Shown piece by piece: positions 1 to 8,914 of a stretch of 64,000 bases of DNA; positions within the stretch are counted from its first letter, which is position 1, and every line of letters begins with the position of its first letter. A model generated the notes under the pieces. That model searched no databases, was not told the origin of the DNA, and saw only the letters and a program-made list of their open reading frames with translations. The DNA is from Stenotrophomonas maltophilia (lineage in GTDB: Bacteria; Pseudomonadota; Gammaproteobacteria; Xanthomonadales; Xanthomonadaceae): contig NZ_LT906480.1 in assembly GCF_900186865.1 (NCBI RefSeq), positions 4,730,001 to 4,794,000 on the forward strand. The letters are read 5' to 3'. The translations under genes were made by a program, and so were the position numbers.

Positions 1-2648
1 TGCAGCGACAGCGCGCCGCTGGCGAACAACGCCGCCTGGTTGTCCAGGTCGCCATCGCTGCGCACCTGCAGATCAGCGGCGCTGTCGATCGTTCCCTTCA
101 GCGTCACGCCGGCATCGGCGGACAGCACGACGCCCTGCTGCGCAAAGACCTTGCCCGACTGCTCCAGGCTGCCGCCCGCGTGCGCGGTCAGTGTGCCGGC
201 CGCCAACGTGCGCCCGCCCAGCACCAGGGCCTGGTCACTGCTGAGCTGCACGTTGCCGCGCTCGCTGCCCAGTTCACCCTCGCTGCGCAGGGTCCGGCCC
301 CGCACCTGCAACGTCTGGCCGGCCACCAGGCTGCCCTGGTTGTCCAGCGAATCGCGCACGGTGACATCGACATCGCCGGCGCCATAGAGGTCGCCACGGT
401 TGTCGGTCACATCGGCCTTGGCCGTCAGTGCTCCCTTGGCGAACACGTTGCCGGCGTTGTCCAGCGTCACCGCATCCAGCTGCAGCGACTGCGCACTGGA
501 CAGGTTGCCGCCGGCGCGGTTGTGCAGCGCGTCGGTGCGCACGTCAAGCGCGCCATCGCTGGCGATCACGCCGGCATTGTCCAATGTGGTGGTGCGCAGC
601 TGTGAGCGGTCACGACCGTAGATCACGCCACTGTTGCTCAGCTCAGTGGCGCGCAGGTCCATTGCCTGCTGGCCATGCAGGCGACCGTCGTTGATGACCT
701 TCTGCACGTCCACGGCCAGCACGCGTGCCAGCGCCGTGGCGGCCGCCTGCTGGTGCAGGACGCCGCCCTGCAGGGTCAGGGTGCCGCCGGCTTCAAGCCG
801 GTTGCGGTTGTCGAGCGTGGCAACGGACAGACGGGCATCGGCTGCGCTGCCGATGATGCCGGCGTTGTCCAGCACATCGGCGTCGACCTGCAGGCCCTTG
901 CCCCCCTGGATGCTGCCGGTGGTGTCATTGTCGATGCGTGCTTTGGACTTCAATGCCAGCAGGTCCACCGCCTGCAGCGTGCCGCTGTTGCGCAGACGGT
1001 CGACCGTCAGCGTGGCCTGGCGGGCCTCAAGGGTGCCTTGGTTGTCCACGCCGCCGGCAGACAGTTCCAGCGCCTGCTCGGAGAGGATGCGTCCGGCGTT
1101 GTCCAGCTGCTGGCGCGCCTGGATCTTCAGCAGCCCGCCCGCAGACAGCTCGGCACCCTTCAGCTGGGTGATGCGGTCGGCCGCTGCACGCAGGTTGGCG
1201 CCGGCACCGATGATGCCCTCGTTGTCGATGCTGGCCGCATCGAGTTCGACGTCGGCGTCGCTGTACAGCTGGCCGGCGTTGTGCAGCTGCGCGGCCTGCA
1301 TCCGTACGCCCTGGTTGCCCAGCAGCAGGCCGGCGTTGTCCACCTGGCGGGCCTGCACGTCCAGCGCCTGCGCGCCCAGGCGCGCGCCCTTGTCCTGTGC
1401 CAGCGTGTCGGCGCGCACGGCAAGCCCGGCGCCTGCGGTCACCTGTGCATGGTTCTGCACCTGTGCGGCAGCCAGCGCGATGCTGCCCGCGCTCTTCACC
1501 GTGTCAGCCAGGGTCAGCGTGCCACCGGCGTCCAGCTGCTTCTGTGCGGCCTGCGCGCTGCCGGCCAGGTCCAGATTCTGGATGGCGCGTACGGCCATCG
1601 CAGCGCCCGCCGACGTCGAACCAGCAAGCGACGCCTGCCGGGCACGGATCTGAAGATCCCCCTGCGCGTACTGGGTACCGTCAGCCTTCAGGTCACCGTC
1701 GGTTTCGATCTGCAGGCGGCCTGCGGCCGCCGTGCGTCCGCTCAGACGGACATCGCCGGCCTGGGTCAGGATGAAGTCGCCTGCGTCGGCCACCATCTGG
1801 CCCGTGCTGCGCACGCCCACGCCGGCCTCGGTACCGACCAACCGGATCTTGCCTGCATACATGCCCCCGAGGGCGGCAACATCCAGGCCGAACTGCGGGC
1901 GTTCGCCTTCTCCGGTGATCGCCTGCGTCGCCAGGGTCTGGGCATCGATCTGGTTGGCGCCGGTGACCACGTTCACCTGGCGCGCCCAAAGGCCCGCGTT
2001 GAGCTGCACCGCGCGGGCCAGCAGGTCGACGCCTTCCAGGTTGCCGGCATCCAGGCCGTTGCCTTCCAGGCGGATCGTTCCGCGCGACACCCGGAACGCA
2101 GACAGGCTGCCATCGTTGCCGAACACCGGGGTGCCGGTGGTCAGCGTGCCACGGGTGGTATTGATGAAGCCGCAGCCATCGCAGGTGATGCCATTGGGGT
2201 TGGCGACGATCACCGCCGCCGAGCGCCCCGCCACCTCGATGTGGCCCTGCAGGCGCGACGCGTTGGTGGATGTCACCTCATTGAGGATCAATCGTGCCGA
2301 CTGGCCCGGCTGCAGGTTGCCGTTGCCCTGGATGTAGCCACCCAGTTGGGTCTGCACGGTGCTCGCGCTGTTGTTGAGGATCTGCCCCTCGCGCCCGACG
2401 TTGTAGTCCTGGAAGCGGTTGTGCGATACGCCGCCCGCGTTGGGCCGGTTGATCTGGATGACCGGCACGCCGTTCGCCGCCTGGTCGGCCCGCGCCTGCT
2501 CGCCGGCCTGTACCTGCACCTGGGCAAACGAGCTGCCCGGCGCCAGGAACGCCAATGCCAGGGTGGCGCTCGCCATCGCGGTGCGCAGGCGCGTGGCCCA
2601 ACCGGCGCCCGAAGCGGACAGGGACAGACTGCGGAATACGTTCTTCAT
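1..2648 (-). CDS. Two-partner secretion exoprotein (filamentous haemagglutinin/TpsA family), 5' part only
   Basis: This is the N-terminal 882 residues of a large secreted protein; the frame is still open at the left edge, so the C-terminus and any toxin tip are not visible. Residues 1-42 form a long signal peptide ending SSFA before Gln43. Residues about 45-170 match the TPS secretion domain: NRPNAGGVSHNRF near 68-79 and the hallmark NPNGI at 150-154, followed by CDGC. From about residue 180 the chain is a long run of imperfect LDNAG/LxNxG repeats typical of a filamentous beta-helix. The ATG at 2648 follows a GGAAG-type ribosome site and lies 86 bases after the stop of the transporter gene, so the pair is cotranscribed transporter first. 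Family knowledge says such proteins act in adhesion, biofilm or contact-dependent inhibition; which applies cannot be told without the missing end. Confidence 0.9.
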   Translation of the reverse strand, partial: MKNVFRSLSLSASGAGWATRLRTAMASATLALAFLAPGSSFAQVQVQAGEQARADQAANGVPVIQINRPNAGGVSHNRFQDYNVGREGQILNNSASTVQTQLGGYIQGNGNLQPGQSARLILNEVTSTNASRLQGHIEVAGRSAAVIVANPNGITCDGCGFINTTRGTLTTGTPVFGNDGSLSAFRVSRGTIRLEGNGLDAGNLEGVDLLARAVQLNAGLWARQVNVVTGANQIDAQTLATQAITGEGERPQFGLDVAALGGMYAGKIRLVGTEAGVGVRSTGQMVADAGDFILTQAGDVRLSGRTAAAGRLQIETDGDLKADGTQYAQGDLQIRARQASLAGSTSAGAAMAVRAIQNLDLAGSAQAAQKQLDAGGTLTLADTVKSAGSIALAAAQVQNHAQVTAGAGLAVRADTLAQDKGARLGAQALDVQARQVDNAGLLLGNQGVRMQAAQLHNAGQLYSDADVELDAASIDNEGIIGAGANLRAAADRITQLKGAELSAGGLLKIQARQQLDNAGRILSEQALELSAGGVDNQGTLEARQATLTVDRLRNSGTLQAVDLLALKSKARIDNDTTGSIQGGKGLQVDADVLDNAGIIGSAADARLSVATLDNRNRLEAGGTLTLQGGVLHQQAAATALARVLAVDVQKVINDGRLHGQQAMDLRATELSNSGVIYGRDRSQLRTTTLDNAGVIASDGALDVRTDALHNRAGGNLSSAQSLQLDAVTLDNAGNVFAKGALTAKADVTDNRGDLYGAGDVDVTVRDSLDNQGSLVAGQTLQVRGRTLRSEGELGSERGNVQLSSDQALVLGGRTLAAGTLTAHAGGSLEQSGKVFAQQGVVLSADAGVTLKGTIDSAADLQVRSDGDLDNQAALFASGALSL

Positions 2649-2734
2649 GCCAGGTGCTTCCATCAACCCAGGGGGGAACTGCACACACAACAACCCGATC
2701 ACGTCGCCACGCGGCGACGGTGCTTCCAGTCGAA

Positions 2735-4444
2735 TCAGAACTGCCAGGACGCGCGGAATCCGATCACGTGACCGCGTGCCTCATGCTTGAGCCACGCCGG
2801 GCGGCTCATCGGTACGCCGACGAAGCCATCCCACGCCAGTCCGCCCAGCTCGCCACGTGCACCCAGGTGGGCGCCGCTGAGGGTTCCGCCGCCGATACCC
2901 TGGCGGTCGTCGCGCTCGATGTGGCCGATATCGATGCCCGCATAGGGCGCGATGGCGCGATGTGCCATCCAGCTGATGCTGTTGCGCCAGTAGCCACCAC
3001 GGCTGCCGCCAAGTGGCACCTCGCCGTCGAAGCCGTTGACGGTATAGCGGCCACCGACGCTGATGAACTCCGAGCCGTACAGCGTGTCCTTGCTCCACTG
3101 GTAGCGGAGCGCGGTGTTCCATGCCAGCGGACGCGGCCCGGATGTCAGGGCGCCACCGGCGCCGATATCCAGCGTGGTCAGCCCATAGCGGAACGTCGGC
3201 GCCAGGTCATCACGGCCCACGGCGTCATCATCGCCTCCCAGCCACGGCACGCCGCGGCGGTGCGCCAGGCGGATATCGGCCTGGACCCGCCCCAGGTACT
3301 GGCGGTGCAGCAGCGCCAGCTCGACCGAGGTGGTACGCCGGCGCTGGCCTTCGATCTCCACGCCTTCCACGTAGCTGTGCGACGACCGTTGCGCCACGCG
3401 CAGCTCGATGCCGCTGCGATAGCTCTGGCCACGCACCAGCAGCCGTTCCACGGCCAGGTCGACGTTGCTGGAGGTGCCGGTGCTGGCGAACGTGTCGGCG
3501 TTGCTGGCGATGGTCTGTTTGTAGCGCGAGCTGTAGGTGCTGGTGCTGAAACGCCAGTTGCCCAGCGGAACCGACCACGATGCATTGAAGCCGTGGGTAC
3601 CCCGGCCCTTGTCGGCACTGCCGTCGCTGCTGACGCCAATGCTGAGCAGGTCGTTGACGCGAGCCAGGTTGTCTACCCACGCGGTCGCGCCGACCTGCTG
3701 CTTTCCGGTCGCACGGCTGCCGGCATCATCCAGCGACACCGAGGCACGCCATCGCTTGCCGTGGCGGATGCTGATGACCACGTCCGACTCGCCGGGCGCC
3801 TCACCCGGCACCAGCTCCATGTTCACGTCCTGCGACGGAACGCGCTTGAGCTGCTCCAGGCCCTGTTCCAACGCGCGCAGATTGAGTACGTCCCCCGGCC
3901 GCGCGGGAAACGCACTCTTCCACATCGAATCGGGCACATCTTCAGCGTTGAAGCGGATCTGCCGGATCACGCCCGGTACCAGCTGCAGGCGCAGGGTTCC
4001 GCTGCCCAGGCTCTGCTCGGGCAGGCCGATGCGGGTGGTCACGTAGCCCTTGGCCAGCGCCAGATCCGAGGCACGCCGCACGATCAGCGCGATGCCCTGC
4101 TGGCCCACGCAGCGGCCACGGTAGCGGTCGAGATAGCGCTGCAGGAACGCGAACGGCCCCAGATGCGCGCCGTCAAGCTGCAGCTGCTGCAGGGTGAAGC
4201 ACGGCTCTTCGTCCGGCAGTTCCAGCGAATGCAGATCGATAGCAGCGGCCGGCTGTTCGCGTGATACATCCGGCAATGCCTGCCGCTGCTCACGCTCGCG
4301 CGCCTCGCGCTCGGCGCGTTCGCGCAGTTCCTGCTGCTCGGCGAACGAGGGACTGGCCGACTGTGCATGCACGACGCCGACCCACAACAGTCCCGCGGTG
4401 CCCAGAACGGCACGCACGCCGCATCCTGCTTTTCTGTTACCCAT
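2735..4444 (-). CDS. Two-partner secretion outer-membrane transporter (ShlB/FhaC/HecB family TpsB)
   Basis: A 569-residue outer-membrane transporter that exports the neighbouring TpsA protein. The order is a signal peptide (residues 1 to about 28, ending VHAQ), a charged linker helix rich in Glu and Arg (about 35-60), POTRA-type domains (about 70-210), and a C-terminal 16-strand barrel. Near the end, GIDIG matches the conserved Asp-containing strand motif of the family. The loop-6 signature, normally VRG(F/Y), reads VNGF at 469-472, so its Arg is replaced by Asn470. The ATG at 4444 is chosen over an in-frame TTG one codon earlier; AAGGAAG sits just upstream. The length fits the family (about 550-590). 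Confidence 0.93.
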   Translation of the reverse strand: MGNRKAGCGVRAVLGTAGLLWVGVVHAQSASPSFAEQQELRERAEREAREREQRQALPDVSREQPAAAIDLHSLELPDEEPCFTLQQLQLDGAHLGPFAFLQRYLDRYRGRCVGQQGIALIVRRASDLALAKGYVTTRIGLPEQSLGSGTLRLQLVPGVIRQIRFNAEDVPDSMWKSAFPARPGDVLNLRALEQGLEQLKRVPSQDVNMELVPGEAPGESDVVISIRHGKRWRASVSLDDAGSRATGKQQVGATAWVDNLARVNDLLSIGVSSDGSADKGRGTHGFNASWSVPLGNWRFSTSTYSSRYKQTIASNADTFASTGTSSNVDLAVERLLVRGQSYRSGIELRVAQRSSHSYVEGVEIEGQRRRTTSVELALLHRQYLGRVQADIRLAHRRGVPWLGGDDDAVGRDDLAPTFRYGLTTLDIGAGGALTSGPRPLAWNTALRYQWSKDTLYGSEFISVGGRYTVNGFDGEVPLGGSRGGYWRNSISWMAHRAIAPYAGIDIGHIERDDRQGIGGGTLSGAHLGARGELGGLAWDGFVGVPMSRPAWLKHEARGHVIGFRASWQF

Positions 4445-4618
4445 CAACGACTTCCTTGTCCAGCATTGGTACAGACCTGGGGCTGTGAACAGACATCGTG
4501 CAGAGAGAACATGCGGCCAGCACCGACTCGACCGCCAACCGCTATCGGCGGGAGTGCGCGGAACTTTAGGGTCTTTGCATCCGTGTACCCATTGCGACGA
4601 CGCAGTCGAGCATCACAC

Positions 4619-4642
4619 GCTGAAGGATGGGCATCCTTCAGC
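4619..4642. other. Perfect 10-bp hairpin between the TPS locus and comF
   Basis: GCTGAAGGAT and ATCCTTCAGC form a perfect 10-bp stem around a GGGC loop. There is no T-run on either side, so it is not a canonical intrinsic terminator. It lies just downstream of comF (minus strand) and upstream of the TPS transporter gene, and may limit read-through between them. The rest of the space from 4445 to 4673 shows nothing else recognisable. Confidence 0.4.
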
Positions 4643-4673
4643 AGCCGTCATACGTCGTCAATCGCTGCGGCCG

Positions 4674-5363
4674 TTACGGCACCCGTGCGCACACCCATAC
4701 CCGCACGTCCCTGGCACCGGCCAGCCGCAACGTCTCGGCGATTTCCATCACTGTGCTGCCGGTGGTCATCACATCGTCCACCACGGTCAGCCGTGTCGGC
4801 GGCGACAAGCGCGTACCGAATGCGTCAAAGAGGTTGTCCCTGCGCTGTTCTGCGCTGCGCTCGGACTGCGGCGCGGTGTGGCGGCGCCGGTAGAGGCCCT
4901 GCCAGACCGGCATCGGCAGCAACCGGCACAGTTCGGCGGCCTGGTTGTAGCCGCGCTGGCGCAGGCGCCGCCCATGCAGCGGCACCGGCACCAGCGGCGC
5001 GCACGACCAGGGGGGTGGTGCGCGCTGCATCAGCTGCGCAAGCAGTCGACCTGCCGCCAGATCCTGATGGAACTTGTAGCGCACCAGCAGCTGATCCACG
5101 GGTGGAAGGTACAGCAGGCTGGCATGTGTGGCGGCCTGCGGCGGCACGTCCTCGCGACAGATCCCGCAGACGATCAGGGCGTTCCCGGGTAGCGGGAGTG
5201 CGCAGCGCAGGCAGGCACGACCAGCCCAGGGCAGTTCGGCAAAGCAGGCGCGGCACAGGTCAAGTTCATCGTGGCCAGGATCACCACAGACCAGGCAGCG
5301 CAGTGGCAGCAGCACGCGAAGTGCCGCCTGCAGGAGGCGAGTGGACTTGAACAGGGCCGGCAT
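4674..5363 (-). CDS. comF: ComF-family phosphoribosyltransferase-like protein
   Basis: A 229-residue ComF/GntX family protein. An N-terminal zinc-finger region carries four CxxC pairs (C23/C26, C37/C40, C51/C54, C66/C69). It is followed by the type I phosphoribosyltransferase fold with PVPLHGRRLRQRGYNQA (126-142) and the PRPP-binding loop VVDDVMTTGST (194-204). In naturally competent bacteria ComF helps DNA uptake and recombination; in other gammaproteobacteria the homologue sits beside bioH. Here three other genes separate it from the biotin cluster. The start at 5363 is the only ATG that keeps the zinc fingers, although its ribosome site is weak. Confidence 0.92.
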   Translation of the reverse strand: MPALFKSTRLLQAALRVLLPLRCLVCGDPGHDELDLCRACFAELPWAGRACLRCALPLPGNALIVCGICREDVPPQAATHASLLYLPPVDQLLVRYKFHQDLAAGRLLAQLMQRAPPPWSCAPLVPVPLHGRRLRQRGYNQAAELCRLLPMPVWQGLYRRRHTAPQSERSAEQRRDNLFDAFGTRLSPPTRLTVVDDVMTTGSTVMEIAETLRLAGARDVRVWVCARVP

Positions 5364-5451
5364 GCGCTACAGCGTGACCGCGCCGCTGCCCCGAGGCCAT
5401 CAGACGCACGCTCCTTGACCTGTAGGCATCTTTACCCGTTTACGGAGCACT

Positions 5452-6621
5452 TCACCGCGTTGGCGCAGGCTTCGCATCCACCCGGGTGCGATACACCATG
5501 TACGGCGTCTGCCGGCGATCCACGCCGCCATTGAATGCGGCCTGTCGATGCAGCTGGTTGGCGGTGAAATACAGATAGCCGTCCGGCCCCATCGACAGCG
5601 TATCCGGCCACAGGATGCGCGGGTCGTGCACCACCGTCGCCCATCGCCCCTGCGCGTCACGGGCATGGATGGCGTTGTGCTCGTAGTCGCTGGCATACAA
5701 CCGCCCGTTGGCGTCCATCTCCATGCCATCGGAGGCGCCCTTGTCGCCCAGGTCGACCACCGCCGCCGCCAGTTCCGCGTCACTCAGCTTCGGGTCGCGC
5801 AGCAGCGCGGTCGGCACGCTGTACAGATGACGGCTGGACAAGGGCGTGTAGAACAGGGTGCCACCATCGGGCGACAGGGCGATGCCATCGGCGGCCACGG
5901 TGAACGGCGCCGACGAACCATCGGCGTTACGCAGCCGCATCTGCCGCCCTTCCACGATCGGCACGAAGGCGGCATCGGCCGAGGTGGACACGTGGCCGAC
6001 CAGGCGCTTGGACGCGGCGCCAGTGGCGAGGTCGATCACGATGATGCCGCCGATACCGCTCAGCGACGAGTCGGTGACGTAGGCCACGCCCTCGCGGCCA
6101 ACACGGAAATCGAAGCGCACATCGTTGACATAGGTGCGCGCGTCGATGACGTTGGCCGGGAACACCAGCGTCTTGGCCACGGTGTTGGTGGCCAGGTCGA
6201 TCGCCACCAGTTTGGCACCGCCGGCCTGTGGCGCAGAGAACCCGGGCGCGGCGGTATCCAGCACCCACAACCGGCCCTGACCATCGGCCACCACGCTCTG
6301 CACGCTGATGAAATGGGCCGCCGGATCGGGGCCGTCCTTGCGGTTGATGCGCGCATCCGGATAGGGAACGGCGCGGCCGTCGCGCCATTCGGCCACGCTG
6401 TAGGCCACCTCATCGCCCCAGCGCGGGAAATTGACGAAGATCCGCCCGGTTTCAGATACCGCCACGCTGGTAGGCATGGCACCTTCGAAACGCGCCACCG
6501 GTTCAAGGGTACCGATGCTGCGCTCGCTGGGCAGCAGGGGCGCGCCGGACATCGCCAGCGCGGGGGAACTGGCCAGGGCCAGGACGGCAGCCGCCAGGCT
6601 GCGGATACGGCAGTTGATCAT
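5452..6621 (-). CDS. Secreted major royal jelly protein (yellow/MRJP) family protein
   Basis: A 389-residue exported protein. From the chosen ATG at 6621 (GAGAG a few bases upstream) residues 1 to about 22 form a signal peptide ending PALAM. The frame is open for 34 codons further upstream, but that part is Arg-rich and has no signal-like character. The mature part resembles the MRJP/yellow family six-bladed propeller: VNFPRWGDE near the start, VQSVVADGQGRLWVLDT, TYVNDVRFD, VTDSSLSGIGGIIVIDL, and DGMEMDANGRLYASDYEHN. Bacterial members bind small molecules or act as lactonase-like enzymes, but the substrate is not known. It lies in the same orientation as comF, 88 bases upstream of it. Confidence 0.82.
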   Translation of the reverse strand: MINCRIRSLAAAVLALASSPALAMSGAPLLPSERSIGTLEPVARFEGAMPTSVAVSETGRIFVNFPRWGDEVAYSVAEWRDGRAVPYPDARINRKDGPDPAAHFISVQSVVADGQGRLWVLDTAAPGFSAPQAGGAKLVAIDLATNTVAKTLVFPANVIDARTYVNDVRFDFRVGREGVAYVTDSSLSGIGGIIVIDLATGAASKRLVGHVSTSADAAFVPIVEGRQMRLRNADGSSAPFTVAADGIALSPDGGTLFYTPLSSRHLYSVPTALLRDPKLSDAELAAAVVDLGDKGASDGMEMDANGRLYASDYEHNAIHARDAQGRWATVVHDPRILWPDTLSMGPDGYLYFTANQLHRQAAFNGGVDRRQTPYMVYRTRVDAKPAPTR

Positions 6622-6815
6622 GGTCGCGCTCTCGATGCAGGTCCGGGTGCAGCCCCGGCGTGGACGCATCTTCTGCGTCGCGCGTGGCATCGGGTAGACG
6701 GTGCAACGCGGAATCAGCTTCACTGCTGGAGTGAAGATGGAAGGCTGATTGATCGCGTTGATTGAAGCAATGATCGTTGTCTATCCGTTGCGTGCCTGCC
6801 TTGCGGCAAACCCGC

Positions 6816-7334
6816 TCAAGAAATCTCAACGGCTGCCAACGCGGTTTCGAACCTGTGCTGACCCTCTTCACCCCACCAGGGAACGGTCATCACGCCACCC
6901 CGCCGCTGCAACTGGTGCAGAAGGAGCAGGAAGGCCTGGACCTCCCGCTGGCCCCATGACGCTCCCATGCGGTAATCGAGCGTCAACCCATGGCGCATGA
7001 CGAGCACACCCAGTTCTGGCAGAAGAACGCCGCCGCAGGCAATGTCTGCAAGGCCGACATGGAAGGGTTCCACTTCGTCCTGGAGAACGCGTCGCGCGTC
7101 GCCCGGTCCCATGAACGGCTGACCAAGATCTTCCGCACGGTGCCAGAGCTGCACGCTTCCAGAACCCGCGACGCGGGCACCGCAGGCAAACAGATAGGCG
7201 AACGCATCGGCCGTTCCGGCGGCCTCACGGTACGCGAGCTCCACTTCCGGAAGCGAGCCATCATCGGTCACGAAGTAGCACCGTAACGTCGCCAACACCT
7301 CCTCTGGGAGGAGAATTGCTGCTCCAGGCTGCAT
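6816..7334 (-). CDS. Conserved-looking hypothetical protein coupled to the ClC transporter gene
   Basis: A 172-residue protein of no family I recognise. It has no signal peptide or membrane segment and is fairly rich in hydrophobic residues, with Cys at three sites and a Trp-rich stretch (SWGQREVQ, VPWWGEEGQ) towards the end. It looks real because its ribosome site AGGAG overlaps the TAG stop of the clc gene just upstream and its ATG follows five bases after that stop, giving clear translational coupling. It may therefore be a soluble partner of the transporter, but this is inference from position only. The 194 bases between its stop and the next gene hold only that gene's presumed promoter. 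Confidence 0.7.
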   Translation of the reverse strand: MQPGAAILLPEEVLATLRCYFVTDDGSLPEVELAYREAAGTADAFAYLFACGARVAGSGSVQLWHRAEDLGQPFMGPGDARRVLQDEVEPFHVGLADIACGGVLLPELGVLVMRHGLTLDYRMGASWGQREVQAFLLLLHQLQRRGGVMTVPWWGEEGQHRFETALAAVEIS

Positions 7335-7339
7335 TGCTC

Positions 7340-8710
7340 CTAGTCATCTCCATTTTCGCGGGTGCGGGAGGTTCGCACAGCAGGCGCCTCGACAGCCACA
7401 TCTTCAGCCGTTTTCGGCACCATCAACAACTCCGCCAACCCGCGGTAGATCGGCACGCGGCACACCAGCCCGGACACACCACGCGCGATCAGCACCGTGG
7501 CCAGGATCGGCAGCAGCAGATCGCCGCTGTCGGTCAGCTCCAGCGAGATCACCGCCGAGGTCAGTGGCGCCTGGGTCACACCGGTCAGGTAGGCGCACAT
7601 GCCCAGCAAGACGAACGCGCGCGGGTCCACGCCCGGCATCAGCACTGACAGGTTGTGGCCGAGTCCCGCGCCGACCGCCAACGCAGGTGAGAACAGGCCA
7701 CCGGGAATGCCCGCCACGTACGAGGCCAGGTTGGCCAGCAGCTTCATCAACCCGAACTCGTGGCCGACCAGCGCCTGGCCCTGCACCAGGCTGCGCGCTT
7801 GTTCGTAACCGGTGCCGAACGCGCCTTCGCCGGACACCAGGGCCAGCACGACCACCACCAGGCCGCAGCCCGCGGCCAGCAATACCGGATGCCGCTGCCG
7901 CAGCTGGCCCAGCCAACGCGGGCGGCCCGCCGCACTGGCCAATACCGCGCGTGCGAACAGGCCTCCCAGCAAGCCCGCCACCACGCCGCACAGCAGGATC
8001 GCCAGCCAGCCCTGGCCGAGCGGCAGACGCGCGCTCACATGGCCGAAATAGGTGTAGTTGCCCAACAGGCCGAGCGATACCACGCCGCCGACGATCACCG
8101 CGGTCAACAGGGTGCCGGAGAAGCGATGTTCGAAACGGCCGCTGAGCTCCTCGATGGCGAAGACGATGCCGGCCAGCGGCGTGTTGAACGCCGCCGCAAT
8201 ACCAGCAGCGCCCCCGGCCAACAGGAAGTGCGAGAGCTCGCGGGGATCCTTGAAGCCGAACCAGCGGCCGAACAGGTACATCAGGCTGGCGCCTACGTGC
8301 ACGGTGGGCCCCTCGCGCCCGACCGATGCGCCCCCCAGCAGCGACAGCGAGGTCAGCAGCAGCTTGCCGGCCGAAACCGCTGGGGAAAGGTTGGTTTTCC
8401 GGAACGGCTCATCGGCCTTGTCCAGCGCAGCGATGACCTGCGGAATGCCGCTGCCCCGCGTGGGCTTCAGCACGCCGGAAGTGAGCCAGGCCAGCAGCGC
8501 GAAGATGCCCGGCGTGAGCAGCAGGGCCCACCACGGCGAGTGCGAGGTGATGCGCTGGAACAGATGGAAGGCCGCATCGCTGGCCTTGGCAAACAGGATC
8601 GCCACCAGTGCCACGGCCACCGCGCCGCCCCACAGCGCGGCGCGGCGGCGCCAGGCCTCGCTGAGGACCAGCGCGGTGATGCGCCCACGAAGGCGGTAAA
8701 GATCAAACAT
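7340..8710 (-). CDS. ClC-family chloride channel / chloride-proton antiporter
   Basis: A 456-residue inner-membrane ClC protein with all selectivity signatures: GSGIPQV (about residues 86-92), GREGPTVHVG (131-140) with the gating Glu, FAIEE (about 184-188) holding the internal proton Glu position, and GIPGGLFSPALAVG in the second half. PIYRGL near the end carries the Tyr that coordinates the central chloride. Both glutamates being present suggests a chloride/proton exchanger rather than a passive channel; such proteins help in extreme acid response. The ATG at 8710 is preferred to an in-frame GTG at 8734. There is no CBS domain. It is divergent from bioB and translationally coupled to the downstream 172-residue gene. 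Confidence 0.93.
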   Translation of the reverse strand: MFDLYRLRGRITALVLSEAWRRRAALWGGAVAVALVAILFAKASDAAFHLFQRITSHSPWWALLLTPGIFALLAWLTSGVLKPTRGSGIPQVIAALDKADEPFRKTNLSPAVSAGKLLLTSLSLLGGASVGREGPTVHVGASLMYLFGRWFGFKDPRELSHFLLAGGAAGIAAAFNTPLAGIVFAIEELSGRFEHRFSGTLLTAVIVGGVVSLGLLGNYTYFGHVSARLPLGQGWLAILLCGVVAGLLGGLFARAVLASAAGRPRWLGQLRQRHPVLLAAGCGLVVVVLALVSGEGAFGTGYEQARSLVQGQALVGHEFGLMKLLANLASYVAGIPGGLFSPALAVGAGLGHNLSVLMPGVDPRAFVLLGMCAYLTGVTQAPLTSAVISLELTDSGDLLLPILATVLIARGVSGLVCRVPIYRGLAELLMVPKTAEDVAVEAPAVRTSRTRENGDD

Positions 8711-8825
8711 GGGAAAGAGTCTGCGCGCCAGCACTTACGTTGTGCAGCAGGCACTGTGGCTGGACACCTTGCAGCATGCGGTGAAATGCGGCGCTTCGCT
8801 CGATGCTCTATTGCGCCGACGACCC

Positions 8826-8855
8826 GTAAACCAAATTAAAATTCAAATGGTTGAC
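8826..8855 (+). promoter_or_regulatory. BirA biotin operator upstream of bioB
   Basis: GTAAACC at 8826-8832 and GGTTGAC at 8849-8855 form an inverted repeat with one mismatch, separated by a 16-base AT-rich spacer. This matches the enterobacterial BirA operator (TTGTAAACC, 16-base spacer, GGTTTACAA) in half-site and spacing. TTGACA at 8851-8856 overlaps the right half-site and could be a -35 element for bioB. The site lies 59 bases before the bioB start and 115 bases from the divergent clc start, so biotinyl-BirA would be expected to repress the bio operon. Confidence 0.8.
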
Positions 8856-8914
8856 AGCCTCCCCGCGCCCACCCACACTGCCGCCCTCGCTCCACTCGTA
8901 TCCAAGGTCCCGCC

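Noticed and set aside
675..2771. A 698-codon plus-strand frame opposite the TPS exoprotein
   Set aside because: The minus strand carries the signal peptide, NPNGI motif and repeats; the plus frame is a shadow.
4619..4642. Rho-independent terminator for comF
   Set aside because: The stem is perfect but no T-run follows on either strand, so it is listed only as a hairpin.
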